64,000 nt of DNA from Caenorhabditis elegans. Lineage: Eukaryota; Nematoda; Chromadorea; Rhabditida; Rhabditidae. The DNA lies in contig NC_003284.9 of assembly GCF_000002985.6 (NCBI RefSeq), positions 15,004,001-15,068,000 on the forward strand, written 5' to 3'. The notes beneath the pieces are model-generated. The model did not search any database, was not told the origin of the DNA, and saw only the letters and a program-made list of their open reading frames with translations. Shown here piece by piece: positions 36,598-48,038 of this stretch. Every line of letters begins with the position of its first letter. Within the stretch, counting starts at the first letter, position 1. The translations under genes were made by a program, and so were the position numbers.

Positions 36598-39087
36598 AAC
36601 AACTGAAAAAAAAAGCTTTGTTACAAAGAAGGAAAATTGGTATTTGTTATCAGTTAATTATCGAAGAGGAATGAGGAAAAACGAAACGCAAAAGAGTGTG
36701 CGGCGAATTGAGAGGCCACAAAAAGAAAATAAGAAAATCGATATTGGTGCGGGGTGCGGCTGTGTGCGGGCAATGAGACAACAAACAGAATAACAGAACA
36801 CGAAATAGTAAGGGGAACCCGAACGTTGAATATCGTCTCGCTAACTGTGTGGTGCTATGGAACGGGACAGGAGGTCGGGTCAGCTGATTGCACCGCAACC
36901 GCGCCCTATTGCCAACTTGTGTGTTTCGAACCACATGACGTAGTGGACAAATGTTTTGGCTGCCCTCGCGCGCGCGCGCGTATTGATGTACCCGTTGAAA
37001 CAGGCAGAACAACGCTGTTATTTCTGTTTCAATGAGAGCGGAAATAAGAAAATTGAAAAGTCATAAACTGAAAAAGGCGCACGAATCTGGTGGCAAAATT
37101 GGAATAGATTGAACTTTTGGACTAGATTTTTTAACTGAAGTTTTGACATTAGAAAAACATATATTTCCGATTTGAAAAATTTTATAAAAAATAAATATAA
37201 AAATAAACGTTTTTTTATTTGCTATTTGAACATAACAGTCTATATTTGCATTGAGTAGTGCTATTTTCGACCTGCGATAAGCATGTTATGACTGTTTTTT
37301 TGTACATGTTAGAAAGAAAACATACTACCTAATAAAATAGTTCAGTAAATTTAATTTTGTTGTAAACAGGTTTTGAAAATTGTAAGAAACAACTAAAAAT
37401 ATAAGTTTTGCCAGAAAGAAATGTCAATGAGAAAAAACACAAAAAGTTAGCTGAATTCCAATAAGAGATGAAATAAAAGAATAAAACCAATTTTCATCCT
37501 CTTACTCACTAATACCACTCAGAGCCAAGCCCCCCTATTTGATTATCCTAATCCCTTCTAACTCCCATGCACTTTTTTGTGGTCTTCAGTGCAAATCAGA
37601 GAGAAAAATAACGTAGTAGTGAAAAATGAATCATTTGTGAATTGGGAGCAGGTGGGAAAAATTTAATTTGAAAAGTTCAAGCACTAAGTCTCTCGGGAGA
37701 GCGGTTTTTAAAAATGAGGCAATGATTAGAAATCAGAAGCTTCGTTTTGCACCTGAAAAATGTACTAAGAGTGTATAAAAAAAATAATTATTTTTTCTGA
37801 AACTACCGTAATCATACAGTACTCCTACCGTACCACTATTGCACCACTACAGTACCCCGACTATATCCCTACACTAACCCCAACTCACTATCCCTCCAGA
37901 AGCTAAAACTTCGCAGACTACAAAGACTACATAGACTACAAACTATGGACAAACGGAATAAGCGCTTTATATGCAGTTAATGATATTATTATTAGTATTA
38001 GTATTTATTAGTGTTTTTATAAGTGTATCAAGTGTATCAAAACGTGATACAAATGTTCCTCTTTAGCCAAAAATACTCCACGCGTTTTTGTATTTCATGA
38101 GTTAAATATTTCATAATGAAAATTAAAAAAATACGTATATAAACAAAAATATGAATATGTTATACACTGTTTCTGTTTAAAAAAATGAGAAACTGTTTGA
38201 CAAAAGCGTTCAACAAAATGCAACAACAACAAAATGAATCACCTCCACAAATTTTTCTGTAGCTTATTGTTCGCTCCATCTTGTTAGTCACAATAAAATC
38301 AGAAAAATCTAAAGTGATGACAATTGTCAAAGAGTTAGTCACTGATATTAGTAGCATAATTCGCAGGTGTCTAAATTTCGTTAGAACCCAGCTGAGAGCG
38401 CGAAATTAACAATATTCTATGCAAAACATGAAGTCTCAGAAAAAGAATCCAAAGCATTGAAAATTTGTATATGTAATATAAACATCAATATGCACTCAAG
38501 TGAACACTCTATAGTGCAAAAGTATACATATTTCATGCCATCGATGCTGTTTCATAATTGAGTGTTTCACTTGAGAAGTTTGCTGAATTATGAAGTTTTG
38601 AGGAGGAAAAATCTAAAGTTTTTTTTGTAAAAAAACTGCATGAAAACGCAGAACGAGTACTTCAAAATTAAAAATGGGAACTTTTTTTTGCACTTTTTGC
38701 CATTCAAATTAACTATTGTTGAAAATGTTACCTATCTGGCAATCTGAGATAACAATCTGGCAGTTCTTCACCCAAAAATCTTGAATAACTTTTTGTAAAC
38801 AAAAAAGTGAAATTTCACATTATACAACGTCACCTCGGTTTTTCTTTTTCGGTTGTTCAAGAAACCGTAAGTAATATGTATGCATTTCAAAATGACTTTT
38901 AATTATTGGGTGCCAAAACAAAATAATGTTTCAAAAGTTGACAAGAAAACAAACTACGTTTTAAAGTAATTTATTTTTTTGAAAAAAAAACTTCAAATAA
39001 AAAACGAAGGAATGAAACAAGAGAAGGGGAAAAAAATAATCAGGCATGAAAACAAAATTCAAATTTTGTGATGAATGCTGCTACTTA
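36598..39087. other. Intergenic, no gene seen
   Basis: Divergent side of the RING gene. It contains a (CG)6 stretch near 36967-36980 and ATT/AGT-rich low complexity near 37980-38020. A short gcgctttatatgcagttaat is shared with 5799. ORFs are short and unsupported. Confidence 0.5.
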
Positions 39088-39385
39088 TCACGAGTCGTCC
39101 GGATATTTCTTGAAAGACAATTTGAACTCAGAAAAACCATATTTATAGCCCAAATATTCCCCAGTATTGTGATCTTGAACTTCACCAATGTGGTCAAAAA
39201 TACGTGCAATATAACAAGTATCGAGAGCTGTAGAGCTTTTGAATTTTCCATTCATAATAGAGTTTGGCTCGGAGATCATCTGTAAATTGGAAGTTTGCGT
39301 TTCAAAATAGAATGAATTGTATGTATGTTTCAATATATGCATTCTTATGAAGGTCACACCTTTTTCAGATTAGATAATGATTTTT

Positions 39386-39815
39386 TAAGGTGGAGTAGCG
39401 CCAGTGGGGAAATTGTTCAAAACTACTCATGTGGTCTCAAAATGACGGTATATCATAACATAACTATTCAAAAAAATTTTGAAAATTTTTTATTTACAGT
39501 CAAAAAGTGACAATTACTCAGTTTTTGCCAGTCATAATTTTGGAAGTCGACCAAAACAATGTTTTTTCTACATATATTTTTACTGTAATTTTGTTTTAAT
39601 TATTTGTATTAAAACATTTGAACATGTGACATTGCTTTGGATTTCCTCAAAAGCTCATCTTTTTCAAAATTTTGGCAATTTGCCAAAACTTTGACCGGAA
39701 ATTATGATAAATTAAAATTTTTTGGAGTGTTTTATTATGATATTTGGTCGTTTTGGATCATTTTAAGTGTATTTAGACAAAAAAAAAACGCCACAGGTGC
39801 TACTCTACCTTTGAA
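39386..39815. repeat. AAAGGTGGAGTAGCG-family element in the F-box pseudogene intron
   Basis: Edges taaggtggagtagcgccagt and caggtgctactctaccttt are inverted. It fills most of the intron between 39942 and 39279. Confidence 0.85.
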
Positions 39816-40685
39816 TAATTCATAATGTGAAATTTTTGAAAAAATTCAAAAAAAATCGGTTGGAAAATAGTTTTGCATGTGTGTTTTGCATGTGCTATTA
39901 CATACAGAGCGTATTTCCTTTTTTATTGTTTTTGAACTAACCTTTTTTATTTTGTCAATATCTTCATTTGATATGTATTCTAGTTTAATCTCCAAATGTT
40001 TGAACTTTGAAAGATGTTGATGAAAATCGGCAGGTAAATACTTGCAATCCAGATTCAAAATACTCGCGTTTTTCCATTGGTTCATATTAACAAAATGGTC
40101 GTAATTCGCCACTTCTTCTCCTTCCAGGCTTATATCAAGTTGCCAAATACTATCAGCATTGCAAAATTTTAGAAACAAAGCCACAGCATTGCAATTCCAG
40201 GAGCGCAACTTTACTTGTCTTGGAGTGATGTTCCTGATGCTCTCCACATGTTCTCCAAAAATCCGGTAAAACTTGTCATGAACATCTGGGTTCGCTCCTT
40301 GGAAATCCAGATCGATGATGCCAAGACAATTTTTCGAACTTTTCACCATGTTGCAGAAATCGTTTATTGCAATGTCTATGTGATCGCCTCCGACGATTTC
40401 TTTCTCTTCACCATCCGTGCTCTGACACTGTACATAACAATGGTTTTCTCTGGTTTCGTAGTTGATCAGGAAACGTTCAATGTCCAGCTTTACACTACTG
40501 TCGGTAACTGTGAATTGAGCTCCATCGAATTTAAATCCAATTCGGTCAACAGCAAACTTGAAATTTCTACACATACCACGCATCTTGAAAAATGTTGGTT
40601 AAAGCAAGAACTGGAATGTTTGAGAAGATTGGCAATTCCGCTTCCAAGCTGAAACAACACAAATAAAATTTATTTTGATAGTGAG

Positions 40686-41055
40686 ATGATGTGCTCCAGC
40701 GGGGATTTTGTCCAAAAATGTCAAATGAAACACTACAAAATTGTTTACATCCTTAAAACTTTTTGGTGTTTTGATTAATTAAAAAACTTAGAAGAAGTTT
40801 TCTTGATTAATTTAGGGTAATGACGCATTGTACACTACATGTACATATATATATATATATGGCTTAACTATAACTATAGGTTTTGAGATTATAAAATTTA
40901 TATGAAAAAAAAACATGTTTTCGATAGACTTCCGAAAATGAGTAAACTTAATTACCATTACTTTAAGACAGCAAATAAAACAATTTCGTACGTTTTTTGA
41001 AATGTTTGACAGTGAAGTTGGTTTATTTGGACGCTAGCGCTGTTCCACCTTAAAA
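40686..41055. repeat. Diverged AAAGGTGGAGTAGCG-family element
   Basis: Left edge gatgtgctccagcggggatt and right edge gacgctagcgctgttccacc are degenerate relatives. It fills the intron 40649-41068 of the F-box pseudogene and contains a (TA)n run near 40847. Confidence 0.65.
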
Positions 41056-41520
41056 TATTTTTTCTAACCTTTTGCCGATCTTGTAGTACAACTTGTAGAA
41101 CTCCTGATAAGGCATTTTGTCTGATTGAAATTGTTCCCCAAACATCACATATGCTTTTTTGATCGAATACCCTTCCTCGTAAATTGTTCGTATGAACAGA
41201 TTTCTGTCAGTTGTGAAGATTTGGGGATTTACTTCTCTGAAAAAAGCGAAAACGTTTCAAGAAAAATGGAAATTTACAACTTACGATTCGTTATTATCTC
41301 GTTCATGACTTGTAGACATTATTACTGATATTATTAGTAATTGCGAAGAAAACCTGAAAAACAATTATTAATAAAAAAAATCAATGTAATATGTTGCATT
41401 TTGTAAAACATAACTTTAGAAACTGTTTTTGACATAATTTACAAAACGTTTCAAAGGGCATTTATGGAAAAACAGCTTGAAAACTAGGAAAAAAAGAGCC
41501 TCATGCCGATCAATACTACA

Positions 41521-41655
41521 GCATTATATTCGAATGTATATGTCCGCGTGGGGTACCTCGTAAATCGACAGCGGCCTTCTCTGCGTCTCCTGCTTCCATT
41601 CACCAAAGGCCTTCCAGAACCAGTATGACGAAATAGTTTGAGTTTGAATGGCATG
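41521..41655. promoter_or_regulatory. F-box-associated upstream repeat A
   Basis: About 135 bp, about 200 bp upstream of the F-box pseudogene start. It shares with 49262-49415 the blocks aatgtatatgt, gggtacc, gtaaa, ctctgcgtctc, gaaccagtatgac and tttgagtttgaat. Function is unknown; it may be a promoter segment or a repeat carried with the duplications. Confidence 0.45.
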
Positions 41656-42313
41656 GAATGACAATTGTAGATTTATTTCTTAGTTTTGTTGTTTTCTGCT
41701 CATAATATTTGAGCCTTAAACTTCAAATTTTCATAAAATTTGGGCATCGTTTAAAATATCACAAGTTACTTTAATTCCCTTATTTCATCAATAGTTTTTA
41801 TTAAACTTTGGACAAACTGTATTTGTTAAATAATGGTTAATTATGGGTTCTTAAACTCTTCCCGTCTGCCTTCTCCCATCACACATCATTTGCTCTGCGT
41901 TATAGATTCAGAGAGACGCAGACGATGTTGTTCACATTGTTTTTGTGGAATTTCCGCCCACGATTTGGGCAGAGTTTCAGAGTTGTTTTTCTTTGCGTAT
42001 TTCACAATAATTTGTCACAAAATCACAATAAAATATTAGAATTAGTATACAATCTATCACAATTTATAAAAGTATTTAGTAATAAATTCTGCATTGTTAG
42101 TGAAAATCAGTAATTATAAACAAAAATTTGTCGGGAAGTCCATATTGCGCATTCTTGTAGTCTTGACGATTTCCGATAAATACAGGTGTACCCATATTGA
42201 TAGAAGGAATAAGATTTTAAGCTTTTTAGAACACATTTCAACAACGAAAACAACTATATGACTGGAAATTTGTCCCGTAGTATTCAAAATTTAAAATGAA
42301 ACTTGGTGCTTTG
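41656..42313. other. Intergenic, no gene seen
   Basis: AT-rich sequence. Contains gagagacgcagacgatg, another occurrence of the tctgcgtctc motif in inverted orientation. No coding signal. Confidence 0.45.
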
Positions 42314-42947
42314 TTCCTTGTTTTGTTTTGAGCACATTTTCTGAATATAAATAATTTTCTCACATTTGACTGAGAATGGAATTGAACTAATCATTCAATC
42401 CAGCAGAAACTCCGTGACCTGAAAATCCTTGAGATCCTGAAAAGATTCAACCCCGAAGGCTTGGAGTATATAAAGTTATACATGGAATAAAACCCAGCTG
42501 AAAAAATGGAAAACATCACCGCACTCGAATCGCGGAAATTTCTGAAGGAATTAAAAATTAAAGTTCCAAGGGGAACGAAAAAACCAAACCTCGAACACTT
42601 CAGCCATCTCACAGACCTGAACACAAATTTCGCTATTTTGACGAATGATTTTTCCAAAAAATTGATATGAGAGTAACGTGAATGATTTTGTAGCTGCAAA
42701 TATAAGTGTGGAGTACGACGAGAACAACACACCTTATCGTTCAGCCAATGTTAAACAATACACAAATTACGAGATTTATCCCATGGAACGATGCTTGTCT
42801 GTAACACACAAAGTGTCGCGCAGGCGGTTCAGTGGTAGTGTTCGTTATTAAAACTATTGACTTATAAACGTTTTGTAAAAACTCTGTCATCAAAGGACCC
42901 AAAGAACTTTCAACAACCCCATGGAACAACCATTACGCCCTTCGCGT
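42314..42947 (+). pseudogene. F-box/FTH gene 3' fragment, copy 1
   Basis: Similar at DNA level to 50180-50650 of the truncated F-box gene: aaaacatcaccgcactcgaa, aaagttccaaggggaacgaa and aacacttcagccatctcaca match its FTH exon, and gtgtggagtacgacgagaac through cttgtctgtaacacacaaag matches its last exon. In-frame stops (for example within atggaataaaaccc) and the lack of upstream exons mark it as dead. The whole segment recurs at 45408-46041 in rearranged form. Confidence 0.8.
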
Positions 42948-44644
42948 GGAAGGTCATAAAAGATGCCTATATATGGAGAAGATTGTGGAAAAAACGGGAG
43001 CTCTAAGTTTAATTCAATGGAACTCATAGTTACGTTCTAGGGTTTCCTTTGTTGTTGTAGATGTGTGGCCATGGTGTAGTTGCTTGCAGGGTGGTTTCTC
43101 GAGCCGTGTGGCTTGGTGGAGTGTGTTGAGTGTCATAAGCCGTTGATATAGTCTTTTCATATTCTCAACAGAAGTTAGTCGAGAACATGAGAGGTTCATC
43201 CTATACGTGTTCGCGACACAACGATTAAAAGACAACTGTGAAACATTCTCTGAGAAATTCTGAAAAACAATAACATTCTAAATAAATACAACGCATTTCT
43301 AATACTGAAAAAAACGTTCATAAATAGATGCTTATTTAGAAACTGCCATGTCGGGCAAGTTCAATTTCATTCTCATTTTTTTCTCATAATTTTTTTTCTC
43401 ATTCTCTTCGTTGAACTTTGATTACAGCTTCTTATTGTTCTGAAGAATAAATGCTGATACATTTGAGTAAAGTAACATATGCTGCTGCTAGTTTGAGCAA
43501 ATTATTGATCTAGTTCTTACTGTGAGAGTGTAGAACGATGAGTCCAAAGGGCACATCGCTCTACTCTTTTGCATTCACTCTCGCTCATAGCGCCCCGCCT
43601 TCTCAGAGCGCCATCTTCTTTAGTCTAGCCCCAGCGCCCATCTTGCTCGGTCGCCTCCGGCTCCGGACTATATTTAACCAACACTATTCATCAACCACCA
43701 GGGAGGACAGTCGGTGTATTTACTCCATACCACTAGATTAGGATAGGCTAGGACGTGGACCCTAGGTCCAGGCACTCTTAGAGTAAGATAAAGGGACTAC
43801 TAAATCTCGCAGGGCATGGAGCCTTTCGCCCCTGCGACATTACAACTTAAAACTGAAACCCGTGTTGCATTTTTCTGTTTTTTTTCTTGCTCTCAAGACT
43901 TTTTCGTGGTGATTTTTTGTCGTTGGTTTGGATATTTGAATATATACATGGTTCCAGAACATTCCAATGTTAGCTCGATCTCCTCGATCACCTGACGTTA
44001 TATGATTGCAAATAAAATGGTGTGATACTTATTCCTTTTTCATTAGACGGTTTGTCAAGTTTCCTCAGTTGTTCCTTATACAATATTTAACAGCAAACAA
44101 AAATGTGGGGGCGAATAGTGAAGACTCTTATATACCACCGCTTATCAGTATTTCATATAAAACCCTACCATCTCACTAAAAACACTCGAGCCAGTTTTGT
44201 GTTGGCGTGTCTTTGAGGCACACAAAATTTAGCCGAGTCAGCCATCTGTAAGTTTTTCCACATCTACAGCACATTTTGGCGTCAATGAAAATGCTAAGTA
44301 TATTCCTTGTTAAAACTAGTCTGCAAAGAATTTTGAAATAACTATCATATATATTTGAGAAAGAATTGCTCATCCTAATTAATACTAGTTAAATATTCAA
44401 TTTCCCAAAAAGGTCCAGTTAGATCGATTTTGCTCAGTTCAACAATTTTTCGAGAGAGCATTCAAAATTGCTAATGACTCATGACTGCGAACTCGTGACT
44501 TTTGAAATTATAGAGAGGAGACGACTACACTTGTGTTTAGTTCTAAGCACATTCCTGTCACGCTAAATTTAAATAGAGAAATAAATGCAAATTTAATTTA
44601 ATTTCAAATTGAGAGCACATAATACTTAAGTACCTAGAGAAGTT
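42948..44644. other. Intergenic; possible solo LTR at about 43519-43845
   Basis: A locally GC-richer patch runs from tgtgagagtgtagaacgatg to tgcgacattaca. It contains a TATA-like ggactatatttaacc and ctaggtccaggcactcttag, as a solo LTR might. I see no clear target-site duplication. Elsewhere nothing supportable. Confidence 0.35.
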
Positions 44645-45405
44645 AAGTAATAGTATGAATTACTGTGAAACTAAAACGAAACGTGGAAAAAAGTGGTTTT
44701 ATAGTGGTCGACACTGGAAGATAATTCACGGTTTAAACAAGAATAGTTGCAAGTATCAATTTTTCTACTTTTAAGCTTTTAGGCGTTTTATGAAAATTTA
44801 GCCGAAAACTGTTTAGACATTGGGTTGAATAACTGGTAAAGACATTGAGTTAAATAACTGGTAAAGTAGGCTGTTACAGTTAAAGTCACAGTGCATAACA
44901 CTTTTTGTTGACACGCTACACTGTAGACAATCATGACAATCATGCTCCGCCCACTCTACGATAAAACTGTTGCAGGAGTCAGTTGAGGAATCACGGGCGA
45001 GGAAATGCGAATTGAGGAAGTATCCTCCTATTTTCTATTTGTATTGCTGTTTCTAATTAGATAATTTTCCATCTGTCAAGCAATTATGTTTCTATATAGT
45101 TTTGCATTCAAAAATTTATTTGATGACCACTCTTTTCTTTTTAGGAACGTTCTATTTTTATGCAGATTATAATTATAATATTTGCTTTACCAGTTATTTA
45201 ACTCAATGTCTTTACCAGTTATTCAACCCAATGTCTAAACAGTTTTCGGCTAAATTTTCATAAAACGCCTAAAAGCTTAAAAGTAGAAAAATTGATACTT
45301 GCAACTATTCTTGTTTAAACCGTGAATTATCTTCCAGTGTCGACCACTATAAAACCACTTTTTTCCACGTTTCGTTTTAGTTTCACAGTAATTCATACTA
45401 TTACT
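44645..45405. repeat. Near-perfect 222-bp inverted repeat with a 318-bp spacer
   Basis: Arms 44645-44866 and 45185-45405 are reverse complements over their whole length (agtaatagtatgaattactg versus cagtaattcatactattact at the outer ends). Each arm includes a 25-bp tandem duplication ending aataactggtaaag. The spacer is unique and shows no ORF. The right arm ends only 2 bp before the second F-box fragment begins. Confidence 0.9.
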
Positions 45406-45407
45406 TT

Positions 45408-46041
45408 TTCCTTGTTTTGTTTTGAGCACATTTTCTGAATATAAATAATTTTCTCACATTTGACTGAGAATGGAATTGAACTAATCATTCAATCCAGCAG
45501 AAACTCCGTGACCTGAAAATCCTTGAGATCCTGAAAAGATTCAACCCCGAAGGCTTGGAGTATATAAAGTTATACATGGAATAAAACCCAGCTGAAAAAA
45601 TGGAAAACATCACCGCACTCGAATCGCGGAAATTTCTGAAGGAATTAAAAATTAAAGTTCCAAGGGGAACGAAAAAACCAAACCTCGAACACTTCAGCCA
45701 TCTCACAGACCTGAACACAAATTTCGCTATTTTGACGAATGATTTTTCCAAAAAATTGATATGAGAGTAACGTGAATGATTTTGTAGCTGCAAAACGCGA
45801 AGGGCGTAATGGTTGTTCCATGGGGTTGTTGAAAGTTCTTTGGGTCCTTTGATGACAGAGTTCTTACAAAACGTTTATAAGTCAATAGTTTTAATAACGA
45901 ACACTACCACTGAACCGCCTGCGCGACACTTTGTGTGTTACAGACAAGCATCGTTCCATGGGATAAATCTCGTAATTTGTGTATTGTTTAACATTGGCTG
46001 AACGATAAGGTGTGTTGTTCTCGTCGTACTCCACACTTATA
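45408..46041 (+). pseudogene. F-box/FTH gene 3' fragment, copy 2, with inverted terminal part
   Basis: 45408-45794 is a near-identical direct copy of 42314-42700 (offset 3094). 45795-46041 is the reverse complement of 42701-42947. The junction lies at gtagctgcaaa|acgcgaaggg. I noticed one base difference across the inverted part (taagaactc versus taaaaactc), so the event looks recent. Confidence 0.88.
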
Positions 46042-46227
46042 TTTCTGACTACAGTGCTTTATTCATTTCTTACTTAATCAATCACTCGTTTTGTTTTTAT
46101 GTTATCAATTTTCTAGTATCGTTCAACAAACAACCTTTTCTACTGTACGCCCTTTTCTGAACTGTTACTTATCGACCAAATGACTATTTGACTTTGTAAG
46201 ACTGATTCACCAAAAATTTATAAACGA

Positions 46228-46280
46228 CAATCGAAGTAAACAGAAAAAAAAGACAATCGAAGTAAACAGAAAAAAAAATG
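46228..46280 (+). repeat. Two tandem 26-bp units
   Basis: acaatcgaagtaaacagaaa with an A-run occurs twice in a row. Confidence 0.8.
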
Positions 46281-46622
46281 CTAATGGAATTGATTAGATA
46301 ATTATTGGTTACTGCAAACATGTTGAAGGCAACTGGACCCAATTAGTAGTCTGAAAGTAATTAGGATGAAAACATTGTTAGTTAAATATATCACTCACGA
46401 GATGTATTGTGAGCAATAGAACTCATATTATATGCTGTATATTTGAGAATGGGATAGATCCACAAGCATCCAGAAACGTGATTAGAAATAAGTACTTGTG
46501 TCGTTTTACCAAACAAGATAAGTTATCTGTGCAATCAGTGAAAGCAAACGTGATCAAATTGAATGACAGTATCTATATATTTTACATTAAAATGGATTAT
46601 TTCTCTTTTTTGCAGCTTACTT

Positions 46623-46811
46623 TTACATGCACATGATGTAAGAGAAGATGCCGATCATAGCTGTTCCAAAAAGTACAGCCATACCGATGCAGCTGTATTT
46701 GACACACTCCCAGCATTTAGAACGCCGAATAGCTGAATCAGTGGTGTGCGTGTCCTCTTGAGAGACGACAATACGGACGATAGTTTGTTTTGGATGTTTC
46801 TGGTAGATCAT
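46623..46811 (-). CDS. Small single-pass membrane protein, 62 aa
   Basis: An open frame from ATG 46811 to TGA. The ATG lies 11 nt after a good acceptor (cattattccag), which could be a trans-splice site or the end of a 5' intron. The protein has a Lys/His/Thr-rich hydrophilic N half and a hydrophobic C half, SCIGMAVLFGTAMIGIFSYI, ending MCM. The membrane segment loosely resembles that of the 61-aa protein at 48685-48870 (cysteines before the segment, then MI.IF.Y). Function unknown. It could be the last exon of a longer gene. Confidence 0.5.
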   Translation of the reverse strand: MIYQKHPKQTIVRIVVSQEDTHTTDSAIRRSKCWECVKYSCIGMAVLFGTAMIGIFSYIMCM

Positions 46812-47001
46812 CTTAGTGAACTCTGGAATAATGAAAAATTATTCAGGAACATCTTTGGTAGAATACTAAAATTGAGTAAGATTCAGGACTCGGGTGGACT
46901 CCCATAATTCATCACAAGTCGCTAACAAAACTAAAAATTGAACAAATCCTCAGAGGGAAAAGAAATAATTAAATCTTGACAAAATATTGATAAGAAGGTT
47001 G

Positions 47002-47627
47002 CTGATAAGACATATTCGTACAGAGGTCTGTACCCCGTTTTCTTAAATAATTCTCTGGTGTCCCGCTCACTTTTCACGTCGTATAAAAGGGAACACATAA
47101 AATAGGCTCCGCCCTCAATTGTTAATGCTCCTCCCTTTTGTTGACATGGCGAAAATTGGGACCCCAATTTTTTTTAATTAGTCATCAAAAATGTGAAAAG
47201 GTATAGTTAAGGTTTGGAGAACCCGTCGTTGTAGAAGTTACTTTTATCCGAGCTAGGTATAACAATACTGAGAACTACAAAAGAGAATATACTGTTGTTT
47301 CAGTTAGCCAGATGTTTACATGGGCTTCATCACAGTTCTCACCACTTCTCGAATTATTAAAAAAAAACAAATTGCACTGACTTGTTGTCAGATCAGTCGT
47401 ACTGTTTGCGAATGTAGATATTTTCAGATTATAAAAAAAAATGAATATGTAGTACATCGCCCCGAAATAGGCTCCTGCCTCTGCTTTGGAGAATAATCAT
47501 GTGGAACGACAAAAATCGGGGCCCTAACCAATATCATCCGCCGACATCTCAGTTTGGGGTCCCAATTTTCGCCATGTCAACAAAAGGGAGGAGCATTAAC
47601 AATTGAGGGCGGAGCCTATTTTATGTA
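47002..47627. repeat. Inverted-repeat element with edges ccaattttcgccatgtc
   Basis: 47095-47165 and 47563-47625 are inverted copies: caattgttaatgctcctccc versus gggaggagcattaacaattg. A partial single unit of the 72-bp repeat (gtacagaggtctgtac) lies at 47002-47042 in inverted orientation. Two ORFs here are repeat-derived. A MITE or decayed DNA transposon is likely. Confidence 0.7.
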
Positions 47628-47678
47628 TTTAGAGTAGCTGAAATAGAAACAATGAATATCAAAAGCTGGTTGTGTTCC

Positions 47679-48038
47679 CTTCAAAAGATGGTTGTGTTCC
47701 CAAAAGTGAGAAAAGAGGGTACAGACCTCTGTACGAATATGTCTTATCAGCTTCAAAAGATGGTTGTGTTCCCAAAAGTGAGAAAAGAGGGTACAGACCT
47801 CTGTACGAATATGTCTTATCAGCTTCAAAAGATGGTTGTGTTCCCAAAAATGAGAAAAGAGGGTACAGACCTCTGTACGAATATGTCTTATCAGCTTCAA
47901 AAGATGGTTGTGTTCCCAAAAGTGAGAAAAGAGGGTACAGACCTCTGTACGAATATGTCTTATCAGCTTCAAAAGATGGTTGTGTTCCCAAAAGTGAGAA
48001 AAGAGGGTACAGACCTCTGTACGAATATGTCTTATCAG
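47679..48038 (+). repeat. Tandem array, five copies of a 72-bp unit
   Basis: Each unit begins cttcaaaagatggttgtgtt and ends tatgtcttatcag; spacing is exactly 72 bp at 47679, 47751, 47823, 47895 and 47967. Copies are nearly identical; the third has aaaatgag for aaagtgag. Because 72 is a multiple of three and the unit lacks stops in several frames, long repetitive ORFs appear on both strands. These are not evidence of a gene. Confidence 0.95.

Larger units (their letters stand above)
39088..41319 (-). pseudogene. F-box/FTH (fbxa-type) gene with an out-of-frame deletion in the F-box exon
   Basis: Exons: 41319-41285 (MSTSHERDNNES), 41236-41069, 40648-39942, 39279-39088. Exon 2 encodes the N-terminal HTH-like domain of C. 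elegans F-box A proteins (IRTIYEEGYSIKKAYVMF...MPYQEFYKLYYKIGK). The F-box starts in frame (ELPIFSNIPVLALTNIFQ) but meets TAG at 40567. The following FTH/DUF38 domain (MCRNFKFAVDRIGFKFDGAQ onward, about 210 residues) is open in another frame. The intact paralogue at 54509-56374 has an intron and about 10 more codons exactly here (after IFENLNLADR), so a deletion removed the F-box end plus intron and shifted the frame. A downstream ATG (40583) could still give an F-box-less protein of about 278 aa. Confidence 0.8.

Noticed and set aside
36650-37012. Overlapping ORFs on both strands upstream of the RING gene
   Set aside because: No domain, no splice sites in phase, located in the divergent upstream flank.
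40215-40652. 145-codon plus-strand ORF
   Set aside because: Antisense shadow of the FTH exon of the F-box pseudogene.
42391-42732. Minus-strand 113-codon ORF (and its twin at 45485-45793)
   Set aside because: Antisense to F-box-derived pseudogene sequence and present in both duplicate copies for that reason only.
47679-48038. CRISPR-like array
   Set aside because: Units are contiguous 72-bp tandem repeats without variable spacers, in a eukaryotic genome.
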